This document shows positions 48,301 to 59,299 of a stretch of 64,000 nucleotides of DNA, in pieces. The notes under the pieces are model-generated. The model saw only the letters and a list, made by a program, of their open reading frames with translations, was not told where the DNA came from and did not search any database. Every line of letters begins with the position of its first letter. The first letter of the stretch is position 1. Made by a program: the position numbers and the translations under genes. The DNA is from Antedon mediterranea (taxonomy: Eukaryota > Echinodermata > Crinoidea > Comatulida > Antedonidae): the NCBI RefSeq assembly GCF_964355755.1, contig NC_092680.1, forward strand, positions 6,733,001 through 6,797,000, written 5' to 3'.

Positions 48301-49114
48301 AATTCAAACTTTATATCAACATAGAAAAATTGTAAATGTAAATAAACACTACTCTATGATCAAATGAAAAGATATTTGGAGATTTTGTTTTCCAATGTTA
48401 GTCAGCAGAGACTGTATGTGTGTCTTTTAAAAAAAAAAACCTATAACATTTGATTAAATATTAAATAGGCCAGGTTTTGACCATCACACTCTAATAACAG
48501 CAAAAAAGAGTAAATAGCAGTAAAATAAATATGCTTATATATATGTAAAATAAGTGGATGATGATCTTTAATAAACAATTGAACATTTTTGCAATAACTT
48601 ATTTTAACAAACCTATAAGTTGATTACAATTCAAATACTGACAATTCATTTAGCAAACCGATGAGTCGTTATGTCCTGACAATAATATACAAATTAATTC
48701 GAAACTTGAATTTTTATTATTGATTTACATAAACACACAAAATAACAAATTGGTTTGGCTGAGTAATTCGTTTAAAAAATTGCCTCTTCTCTCAGTCAAA
48801 TCCACAAGGTTAAGGCATGGAGGAAAAAATCCTCCATGGTTAAGGGTCACTAAAATCTATAGACCGGCAAATGGAAAGGTTGAAATCAAAATGGATATTG
48901 CATTCTAAACTGTTAACGTCTTGCACGCAGGTAAAGCTAAACAAAAATAAACCATTTCCTGTTTGTGGCAGATTCTAAATAATTACTCCATTTGCTTATT
49001 TCTGATCAATTAATTAGAAAAACACCACTTCATGAATTTATAAACAAACTGCCACATGTCATGTCAAATTGTAAGAAGCCATTGTCAAAAATTATAAAGA
49101 CTCTCCTCCAGACT

Positions 49115-49370
49115 TACTGGAAGTCTAGTGTACACATCTGACTTGTGTGTACTTTAAGAACTTAGTGCACCTTTCGGAAGAGTAGGGGGTTACACGAGTG
49201 CACTGGTCCATCTCAGCCTCCATCATGGACTGATTTGGTTGCTGTTCAGAATGAATGGACCATATGGGGAGAAGGAAAGTGTTGTATGTGATATCATCTA
49301 GTTTGTATAAAGTGCATTATCCACTGTGAAGGGCTGTAATAGAGAAAATGCTATAAAGCAACATATAAGG
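49115..49370 (+). repeat. tRNA-derived SINE, family B, 5'-truncated copy with full tail
   Basis: TCTAGTGTACACATCTGACT then AAGAACTTAGTGCACC and TAGGGGGTTACACGAGTG match the complement of 42250-42370. The tail ends in CTGTAATAGAGAAAATGCTA. Confidence 0.65.
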
Positions 49371-49529
49371 TTCCTACTGTATTTATCATGAAATATTGAA
49401 CTGTACAAACACTTTAATTATTGGAATCCTATTTTTATTGATTAAATTCTAATTGATACGGTATAATTTAATTTTTTGCACATATGAACCATTTTAACTG
49501 CAAATAATATATATATATATTTTAAATGA

Positions 49530-49890
49530 TTCATCTGTTTTGACACTACAGTTTAGCTGTATCATCCTCTGTCGGATGTAGCCCTCCTCATGCTTCTGCC
49601 AATCCCGTCTGTTCTGTGCTGTCCTCGCCCACGTGATGCCTGCATACTTTGTAATGTCGTCCCTCCATCGCCGTTTCTGCCTTCCCCTTTTTCTTGTGCC
49701 GGTTCTTGGTTGCCATTCCGTCATACGTTTTGTCCACCTGTTGTCATCCCTTCTTGCCAGGTGTCCCGCCCAACGCCATTTTGCTTCTTTTATTTTGTTC
49801 ATTATATCTTTGACTTTAGTCAATTTGCTTATTACTGTGTTTTTGATTTTATCCCTAATTGTCACTCCAAGCATCTGCCTTTCCATAGCT
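49530..49890 (-). pseudogene. LINE fragment: C-terminal end of a reverse-transcriptase ORF
   Basis: The minus strand encodes MERQMLGVTIRDKIKNTVIS, KVKDIMNKIKEAKWRWAGHL then ARRDDNRWTKR, and RRWRDDITKYAGITWARTAQ. This is the well-known tail of endonuclease/reverse-transcriptase ORFs of insect and marine invertebrate LINEs. The catalytic domain is absent. Confidence 0.85.
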
Positions 49891-49919
49891 CTTTGTGCAG
49901 TGGTTAGATGATTATTAAA

Positions 49920-51230
49920 TTAAATGAAATAAAAAAAAATAAAATAAAATCTGAATAAAGAAAAAACAATTGAAATCTTGTTTTTGATGCGTAACCATTG
50001 ACTTCTTGAGTTGTTTTAATAGTTAGATTTTAAGTCGTTTTAAATAGTGCAATTCATTATTTTGATTCATCAAATATTTTATTGTTTTTGCTTAGATCCT
50101 TATGAGGTAAATATTAAAAATTTGTAAAGGAAGTTAGGTCGTATGAGAGTACAAGTTGCCCTTAGGCCGTACTTGTCAGCAAATATTTAGGAGTGCATTA
50201 TTCAGGTACACCTCGCAGGGGGATGTCACCAACATCAAAAGTCACTTTGCTTCAGGCCTAAAATTAACTTTTGATAACATAAGGTCATTTCTTATTTGTT
50301 TAAATCTGCTTATTTTTTTTGTCAGGTAAACTGTTCTTAATGTCCAGAAATTAATTAAAATATTTGACTCATTCATAAATGCTTTTGTCTGAATTAGAAA
50401 CTCCTATTTTCTTTTTCACTTCAAATTCATGCTGTATTTTCTTTTTCTAATTTTTACTAGTCTTTGTTAAAATTATTCCTTTTTTTATTTAATATTTGTT
50501 AAAAAGTAACAGCCCCAATGACTATTAGTCAAAGGGAAACTTTAAGAAAATATTGCGATAATTAAAATTGTTTGAATCTAAGATTAAAAGGAAATTAAGG
50601 AATATTTTAACTCAAATTTGAATTGAAGTATAATTTCTTTAAATTTTGTTGTATTAATAAATAATAAAAATAAGTATTTGTGAGAAATAGCGGTAAATTT
50701 CTTTTGTTGTACTTTTAAATATTTTTTATCATTTTATGAATAAATTTGTTCGTATTCATTTTTGTTTTAGCCTTGCCATTCGAACATTACTAACCAGAAG
50801 TTGATTCGTTGTTTAGGTCACAACTTACCGAGTAAAAACCTATTACAGTACTCTCCTACATTGGTATGATACTTACAAAAAGAGAATTTCCCTTACAACA
50901 AATTTGAACCATTACAACCGTTTATTTACAGCAAAGTAATAGATGTCGCATTCCTGAAAATGAACTGAAATCAGTAATTCCTAAAATTATATATTTCCTG
51001 AAATTTAACTTTAGATCTGTTTTTAAAGATATCACAAATTGTATGTCCAATACAAGGTTAAATTTCATTCTATAATCCACATAACTATCATTATTTTACA
51101 AATTCTATTTCCAAGGACATCTTTTGATATAGGAGCATGTTGAGCAATAATATCACAGAGAGATTTCAGTTTATGATATGTTTGTGTGTTTGAGAAGTCC
51201 GTTTAGTTTTCATTTTAAATTCTCAATTCT
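49920..51230. other. Intergenic, nothing recognised
   Basis: AT-rich sequence without splice-bounded frames or clear repeats. Confidence 0.4.
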
Positions 51231-51860
51231 TAAGGCCATCTTGATTAATAGATTGAATCAGTTGTGAAAATGCAATCACGTTCGGATAAAAGAAACTCCG
51301 AGATTTTGGCAGCGATAAACTAATAGAGATGAGACAATTGGAAATCATTCAAGTTAAAAGCTGACAAGTCATTAATTGGAGCAATTTGTCTATCGCTGGC
51401 GGGGTTGCCCTCTACTTTGAGCAATTCAAACATACACAGCATGCTATCAAAGCTTTCCCATAGTGAATGCCTAAATAGCAGGTCCTGAACAAACATCAAA
51501 CGATCATCTTTAAGGATGCGGACATTCCAACCTGACCCCCCATCCATTTTTTAATTCATCAAGCCTGAACCGTATCAATCTATTATCGCCTTTTCACACA
51601 AATAACCAAATTGTTCACTGCGTAATGATGGCATATCTGTTCAGACACCCTGAGGCTAATATTATCTCAACTAGGCTGTTTAATCACCGGATATTGTACG
51701 GCCAATCATAATTTGTCATTATAATTAGTAATGACTGAACTATGATTAGCATCAGTTGAAAAAACAGCATTTCATGTGAAATTTGATGTTTTTATTGCCT
51801 CATGTTTAAATTCCTATTGATTATCCCAAAGACTTTTTATCACACCTCAAATTACAGTCT
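51230..51860. promoter_or_regulatory. Candidate conserved non-coding element or small coding exon
   Basis: An island of complex, less AT-rich sequence in a gene desert, with homeodomain-type words (GACAAGTCATTAATTGG, TAATTAGTAATGACTG) and GCATGCTATCAAAGC. The minus strand also has a 75-codon ATG frame (51320-51547, MDGGSGWNVRILKDD...) that I cannot identify. Both readings are inference. Confidence 0.3.
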
Positions 51861-52739
51861 TTTAAATAAAAAAAAGTGACTGAGAAAATTAGAGGGATTT
51901 TCTGAATGGAAATTGGCTTGAGAATTTGAAATTTAATTATATATGGAAGAACATTAGAAACTCATGCTTTGGTATTATATATTCATCTGCACAATGTCTT
52001 AGTATTTAAATGTCCAGTGTCACAATGTAACATTTTTATTATTCAATTTGCAATTACTTTATTTTATTTTATTTCATCAAAACCAACAGCAACGAAAGTT
52101 GCCACTTAAAGGTAATTTCATTGTAAAATTCTTATTATTTGAAAGATATGTTTTGTAAAAATTTGGATAGGAATGGGAAATTGCTATTGTCAGTTGGTTT
52201 ACACATAAATGTAACATTTAATTTTGTTCATAACATGCATTTTATGATTTTTTCAAGTTTATTAGTATTACTTTTAAATTGATTAATTCACAAAATACTG
52301 TAGTTATCTTTTTTATAAAGATGCTTATTATATACTTTTTTATCCTTACAAAATGATAACATTTTTATCTTTAGACGCATAATATTTTATCTTTTTGTAA
52401 AGCATAGTAAAACCTACAGATTTTCCCACACGCTAAAGTAAGAAAGACATTTTTCCAAGAAACGTGTTTCGTTTTTATAGATATATTTTGCAATGTTGAC
52501 AAACAGACTGTGAACATATGTACAGTAGTAAGATCCACTTGAGTTTGTCCTGTCCAATGTCAAACTGTTATCCACTTGTCCAATGAACTAAAGAGTGTTA
52601 GGTCAAATAAAATGAATTAATAGATGATTGTCGGCTTCCTCATCTTTTTCACAGCACAAGTTTTCTTCTAATTTTAAATAATCTAATTTTTAGAATCTTA
52701 TTCTGATACACAATTAGATTAGATAGTGTTAGGTATTTT

Positions 52740-52870
52740 CAATTCAATTCAACTTTTATTTCAGAAAATTGTCCATATGGTATAATACATTACACACAAA
52801 AAAAAAGATGAAGGAGAGAGGACCAACACTTTTATCTATTGGTATTAAATGCCTCTATCCATTTGTAGTA
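52740..52870 (-). mobile_element. LINE 3' end fragment
   Basis: Same order of words as the 3' UTR of the LINE at 6830-8800: a T-rich start, ACACAAAAAAAAAGATGAAG, GAGGACCAACACT, then TTAAATGCCTC. Confidence 0.4.
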
Positions 52871-53747
52871 CATGTTTGAATCCATCAACAAATATTTATA
52901 TATACAAATTTAGTTTCAAGTTAGTTAGTTGCAGTAGTTAGTTACTTACTTAGTTACAGTAGTTAGATAATAGCCTAATGAGTAAACTTTGTATAGAGAT
53001 GCTGCTGACACTACTCTAAATGGGGAAAACGACGAGTAATTCTTAATTTTAATAGTTTCAATAAGATGGAAATAGAAAATCACTGATGATACATCAAATA
53101 AAGGATAGAAAAAAAAACCACTACCAACAAAATTAGAGATTTTCGATAATGAATCAAATGAGGCTGGAATGATAATAAAGATCTTGAGGAACAAATAATT
53201 ACAATAGATTAGTGAGAAACAATTTTAAAAAAAGTAAAAGAACAGAACAGAAATCAAACATTTTAAAACAAATTTATTTAATGCAACAAGTATCATGTTT
53301 TTTGTCCAGTTCTTGATGATAGCTTGATAGCGTCTATAGGCCTTTTTGCCAAAATAAAATATCTTAATCGTTTCTTTAAAAATGCACAACTTTTACTTAT
53401 TTTAGTGTACACAGTTGCTAGCTGTTGATGGATGGATATTAAACTGCTGTTTTTAGGAAATCCCCTGTTGACAGCCTGGCTTTAAATCAGTTGTTGTTAA
53501 TTAGTCAATATTTGTTTTCCTTTTTTTATTTCTTTCCCTTTTCGCTGTAAAGATATAGGGTTCTTGACTGTGTGGTCACAAGTTCTAGGCTGCTAATAGT
53601 TTGTTTGCTATCCACTATGTTCTACTGCTATTATTACTACAGCATTAGGTTTATACATTTTTTTAGGGCTGCGAAGTTTGAGCTAAAGTGATGACATCAT
53701 AATGTGCTTGAAATTAAAAACACAACTTTTACAATAATCTTCATTAA

Positions 53748-53905
53748 GGAGTGGAGTTGTGGCTTGGTGGTAATGATGCTTGGCTACCACTCCAAGGGTC
53801 CTGGGTTCAAGAACATCTTGTGTATATGTTTGTCTTGTGAACCTCTGAGCGTCCCTACTGATCAGCAATTGCTGGATGGATCATCCTCATTAAATATGGT
53901 AAAAC
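53748..53905 (+). repeat. tRNA-derived SINE, family A, copy 3
   Basis: GTGGCTTGGTGGTAATGATG (box A), GGGTTCAAGAACA (box B, partly worn), then GTCTTGTGAACCTCTGAGCG and TTAAATATGGTAAAAC. Confidence 0.8.
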
Positions 53906-54289
53906 AAAAAATTACCATTTTTCTTGAAACTGTGTTATTCTAAATTATGGAAAAAAAATTGGGTAATGACCTAAAAACATAAATTATTTTTCAATTAAAT
54001 CATACAGTATTATCATCAAATACGTCCCTCATCTTATATGTGTTCCAAACTATCTTTATTTAAGTGAGTTTGAATACTCATATTTGTATATTAACTTTCA
54101 TATGATAAAGTATTTTTACTTTTTTGTGTATTATATATTTGTGATCTAGTGGCCTACTGTTTTTTTTTTTATTACTTTTTTAGCATATTTTTTCCATATA
54201 TTTAGAAAGTTTTTTTATAGCGTTGTTTGAAAACACCTTGAAGTGTAACCAAAAGTATATTATTATAGATCAATTAGACACAACTTTGC

Positions 54290-54430
54290 GCTGATTACTA
54301 GCTGCATTATGGAAGCATGTTTCCATACGTGTTTGATTAAAAAAAATGACAGGGGTAATAATGTTCAGCGCATTGAGAGATTGCTTATATGCGCTATATA
54401 AGAATGAACTATTATATTATTATTATAGTT
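54290..54430 (+). repeat. SINE/LINE 3' tail ending in an ATT microsatellite
   Basis: TTCAGCGCATTGAGAGATTG then TATATGCGCTATATAAGAAT and ATTATTATTAT, a common retroposon tail in marine invertebrates. Confidence 0.5.
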
Positions 54431-55336
54431 GTATATCTATTTGTAAAAGTGTTTATGGTGAAATAGAATCATTACCTTACTTGACCAAACTTCTGAGTAC
54501 TGTGTGAACTTAATGCCGACTTAAATAATATGACATACAATAATAAAAAAAACATCAGTTTGAACGCCATACTCTTTTGGGTGGGATTATTGATTCTATT
54601 GTGGGTGGGTAAATGATTCTGCCAAAAGCAATTTGCCAGTCAATTTAGTTGTGATAAACTTTATAGCTCACTTTAAAATTTATGGGAGGTGATAGAAGAC
54701 CCTTTAACCTACATCTGTTTCCCTGTCCACATGCCACAGGTAAAAATACTTCCACCTTTTCCTTACTAACTTAACCAGTATAATGACAAAGTCATGATGT
54801 GACGATGCATGTTATGACTAAAAATGTTTAGGTTCGTTCTTCCTGCTTCCTTTCTCTCACTTTGAAGTGGGTTCCATCTTGATGTATAAGTAACACCTAT
54901 ATCAGTAACACCTGTACTCAATATGCCTACTAATGATTATTTACATATTTCTGAATTTCCGATTAAACAGGATCCTCTGGTATCCAGTAAATTAAACAAG
55001 ATTTGAGGTCATGCCTGTAGACCTGATTGAACAAAGATATGGATTATTTTCCCCAAAAGAGCAGATACTGTACCACAAATTGTTAATTAATAAATTAATT
55101 GAGATATTAACATTAATAATAGTATTAAAATAACATAATCAGGAAAAATAAAAAAACACTGACAATTTATGATAAATTTCTACTGTAATTTTAATGGTTC
55201 TGCAGATAGAACCCAACTAAAAAAATTCACAAATAAAATGTAAAGTAAAATGTTTGATGAAATAAATTGTTAGTTGAATTTCAATTAACTGGTAAATTAT
55301 TTTGCATATTAACCAACCTTGCATGATTTACAGTAT

Positions 55337-55365
55337 GCAGGGAGTTGTTAATAACAACTCCCTGC
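55337..55365. repeat. Perfect 29-nt palindrome flanked by CAGTATGCA direct repeats
   Basis: 14-bp arms GCAGGGAGTTGTTA/TAACAACTCCCTGC with one central base. CAGTATGCA lies at 55331-55339 and 55365-55373. Confidence 0.85.
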
Positions 55366-56309
55366 AGTATGCATGTAAATAATTTTCCAATTTTTGATCA
55401 AAGTATTAAGAGCCGTTGTCTGTAAGAATCAAAGAAATATCAAAAAGAGTGGCAGACTCAAAAAAATGGATTTCTTTCAAATTTTGCACATGGCTATATA
55501 TGTGTTGAGAGAAATCAAATATGAAGTATTTTTTATTTCACACGTATATTTCCATGGCAACGGCCAAATTTGTGTTTTTGACAAATTTTGTCCTTTTTTA
55601 AGGTTTTTTAAAATGGATATTGGTACTACTTTGATGAACGATATTTTTGTGTTGTTCATTTAATTATAAAAAATAATTAGTGTATGCATAATAACAATGC
55701 ATTGTGTACCTGTTTCAAATTTTTTTATTATTTTTTATTTCATACTTTGGGAGATACCATTTATTTAAAAAGGGGTGTTTTTCACTTTTTTTAAATTGTT
55801 CAATGCAACTAAACTTTACTTCACCATAACGCCCAAAGTGGTGTATTTTTTTAGCTGATTTATTACAAATAGGTAGTTCTAATGTTTAATAATTGATTTC
55901 TAAAATAAAATACTGGGGTAAATTAAAAATCTACAAGCAGTGTTGCGAGAAACATAGGCATTTTTATAAAAAAAAAACATGGTATATTAGTAAAAACATT
56001 TTATTTTCTTTGATTATTTGATTTGAAACTCATTGGTCAGAAAAATTCTTAATGTTTTATATAGTTCTAGTTGTGTTGTGAGAAAAAAAAATTAATTTTT
56101 AATTATAGATTCTGTAATTCCCAGTTTTAATGTCATTTTATAAGTTATATCCTCTGGAAATTTGAATAAATTATCAGATCGTTGTGAATTTTAATCTTTG
56201 CAACAGATTACTCCTCTCTTATTTTGAAGCTCCTCTTTCATTTGTTTACTTCTTTTATTTGCTAACCTAAGCAGATCCCACATGCCCATCCACCACCACT
56301 TTCGACTAC

Positions 56310-56330
56310 CACCCCCCCCCCCCCCCCCGA
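56310..56330 (+). repeat. Poly-C run
   Basis: About eighteen consecutive C between CTACCA and GACTATAACC. Confidence 0.9.
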
Positions 56331-56799
56331 CTATAACCACAAAAAGATAAACTGCAACACTTTGGTCGATCATCCACTATAGAGTGTCAAATGCATGCAT
56401 TCAAGCACCACCCACACTGCCGCTACCATCGCCCCAATGAATAGACGGATTCAAACTCCTCCATCCCACTCCATCCCACCCCTCCCCCTTTCTCCAAGCC
56501 CCCACCCACCCCAAGTTAAAAATTGCAATGCAAAAGATAGGACATAAAGTTAAGTTTTTAGACCCTCGCCTTCAACCACCTAACTATTTAAAAGTCCTGC
56601 ATCCACCACTTCCCCCTCCCCAAAATAGAACCAATCAAAAGTCAATGATATACTCAGGTATGTTAATGCTACATAACAAATATTGAAGCCCTGATTTGAA
56701 ATTTCAATTCATTTAAGGTCAGCATGTAAAATATCACACTTTATTATTAAATATTGGTTTTAAATTCTATATTTTTTTTACTGTGATGGTTGGATTCAG

Positions 56800-58470
56800 T
56801 ATTAATTATTAATTAATAATTATCTGATAATTATTTAATTTCCCTTAGTTATGCATAGCAACAGTTACTATGGTAACAAAAAATGAGATATTCTTTTGCA
56901 TATTTATCTCATACAAATTTAAATTTGTAGATTATTAGCAGGCATGCCTTATTTGCATTTTCAAATTACCGTTTCACAAGGTCATATTCGTAAGCACTTT
57001 CTTCTGTGATTATTTTTATTCATGAAAACCCCATATTTTATTTACAGCGGCCACCTCCCTTAACGGACGCACTTTGAAAAGCCTGTTTGTTCTTCCTATC
57101 TAATTAGTGCATTTGGTGCTTACCGTAAGCAGCTGCGGGCACCTTTTTATACTAAAAATGAGATTTTTTGTAAGCGGCCAATCGAAAAATGTGATACTTA
57201 TTGCATGGACCTATGAATTAGAGGTGCATGTTTATTGTATTTCTTTATATATTAGCTTTATTTTGAAGAGGTTTTAAAAACATTACTTTGAAGAGATGAG
57301 AAAACTACACAGATTTTGACCGACCATTTTTCATATGATAAAAGTTTTTAAAATTTGTCTGAAAATGCTAAAAAATAGTAAACCACCTGATTATAAATAA
57401 TAATAGGCCTACAATTAGCTGGAAAATTGAGACGCTCGTTTCGTTAAGAATATCGTATATAGCCATAATAAGTGATTTTGGCCCTTTATCGGCAGAACCT
57501 CCCGTAAGGGGTCACCGCCCGTAAGCGGCCACTTTTCCAGGTCCCGAGGGTGGCCACTTACGGGAGGTTCAACTGTATTTAAAAAAACAATTATCCTTAG
57601 TTACGCATAGAAACATGTTCTAAGATAACATAAATAATACATTTTGACATAACTTGACCCAACAAATGACCCTTTCACAAGGTCAGACATTTTCTGGGAT
57701 TCAGTAGATAAGTAAATTTGGGAAAAGGTAGTAAAGCTATGTAATCAATTGTTTGTAGTCATGAAACCCCATATTAAAAATATTGTACTTAGTTACGTAT
57801 AGAAACAGTTGCTACAATACACTATAGGTAAAATGTTGATGTCATTTGACCTCAATATGTAAAATTTTTTTTTTTAAAATATCATTTGTTACGTAAACAG
57901 GTTTAAGATAACAATAAACGCTTTTTTACCTTCATTCAGATTCGTCAAGACTTTCTTTCTGAGATTATTAGGATTCAGTATTTAAAGTAAATTTGGCAAA
58001 AAGTAGAAATGTAAAACTATGTAGAAAAAATGTTTTGTATTTATGAAAACCCCCTATTTTTTTTAAATTTTCGCATAGAAACAGTTACTATGGTAAAATG
58101 TTGACCTCAAAATGAATGAATTTACAAGGTCAAGTTTGTCATTAATGGAATGCAGTAGAAGTCAAATTGAGAAAAATTACAAATGCAATCAATTCTTTGT
58201 ATTTATAAAAACGCCATTTTTTACGTTTTTTTTAAAATTACTTTCCTTAGTTACACATAGAAATGGTTGCTAAGGTAACACTATAGGTAAAATATGAAAA
58301 TTGTTGAGAATTGTTATGAACTATCTTGTAAATTTTGATCAAACATTAATAGTTGTAGTAAAGTGGGGACCTGTCCTGTTTTGCATTCTGACCCCTTTTG
58401 ACCTTAAATGACCTATTTACAAGGTCAGATTTTTTGGGAGGTCTTTCTGTATCTCTTTACACAAAATAGA
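56800..58470 (+). repeat. Diverged tandem repeat of about 200 bp inside the foldback element
   Basis: CTTAGTTACGCATAGAAACA-like words recur at about 56846, 57594, 57786, 58070 and 58247, each followed by TGACCTCAA and CACAAGGTCA with AACCCCATATT before it. Confidence 0.7.
57045..57575. mobile_element. TA-flanked MITE nested in the foldback element
   Basis: TA then CAGCGGCCACCTCCCTTAAC at the left; GTTAC-type CTTACGGGAGGTTCAACTG then TA at the right. GTAAGCGGCCA words are repeated inside. The ends resemble Tc1/mariner (pogo/Tigger) elements. Confidence 0.6.
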
Positions 58471-59299
58471 TTTAAAAATTTATAAAAACCATTGACTCAA
58501 TTATTTCCAAGTTTAACATTATTTTCCATCAACTAAATATTTCAATGCAAAATACTGTTTTTCTGGCAATTAATTAAAATAAACCTGGCAACACATTCTC
58601 CTATTTTATCTAAACTATTCGTATGACTCTAGTAGCATTATGACAAGCCATATATACATTTTATTATTGGATTAGTCATATTTAAATTGTGTTTCATGTG
58701 TTTTGTTTGTTGATATTTTGTTATATTTTTTGTATTTTTCGTATATTCCTGGCAACACAAAACCTATGTACGAAATTTACCCCAGTATTTTTTTCGTGAT
58801 TATTGTTAACAAACCTATTGACTATCAAATTAAAAAACCTCATTGATTTAAAAACACCACTTTGGAAGTTATAGGTACGTTTATGAGGTATACTTTTATA
58901 AAAAAAATATTTTTTAAAAACACCCCTTTTTAAAATAATGGTATCAACCAAACTCCATTTTGTAATTTATTTTTTTTCTACATTAAATGGAACTCAATAC
59001 ATGTAAAAAAAACTGTATACTGTAAGTATTTTTGGTTAGAATAAGTATACAAGTTTGTACTTTTTCACTATAGAAAATCTGTGAAAAATGGCAAAAACAT
59101 CAAAATTTGGATAATTGACTGTTGTCATGGCAACGGAAGCTAAAAATTAAAATGAATGTTGTAGATATGCTTTTTATTGAAATGTCTATTCATGGTAAAA
59201 ATTTGAGAGAAATCCATTTTTTTACATCTGCCACCAAATCTTTGATTTTTACAGACAATGGCTCTTAACTATTTAAAAAAATTGTTTTTTAAAATTATT

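Larger units (their letters stand above)
55406..59268. mobile_element. 3.9-kb long-TIR foldback element
   Basis: TTAAGAGCCGTTGTCTGTAA at the left, its relative TTACAGACAATGGCTCTTAA inverted at the right. Inner matches continue (AAAAAAATGGATTTCT; CATGGCAACGG; GGGGTGTTTTT; AATACTGGGGTAAA) to about 56.0 kb on the left and 58.7 kb on the right. TTAA ends suggest TTAA duplication. The middle is a diverged tandem array. No transposase frame was found. Confidence 0.75.

Noticed and set aside
49590-49911. Plus-strand frames of 105 and 92 codons
   Set aside because: Antisense of the LINE reverse-transcriptase tail on the minus strand.
55394-55663. Overlapping frames of 89 (plus) and 60 (minus) codons
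   Set aside because: They lie in the inverted arm of the foldback element and have no coding features.
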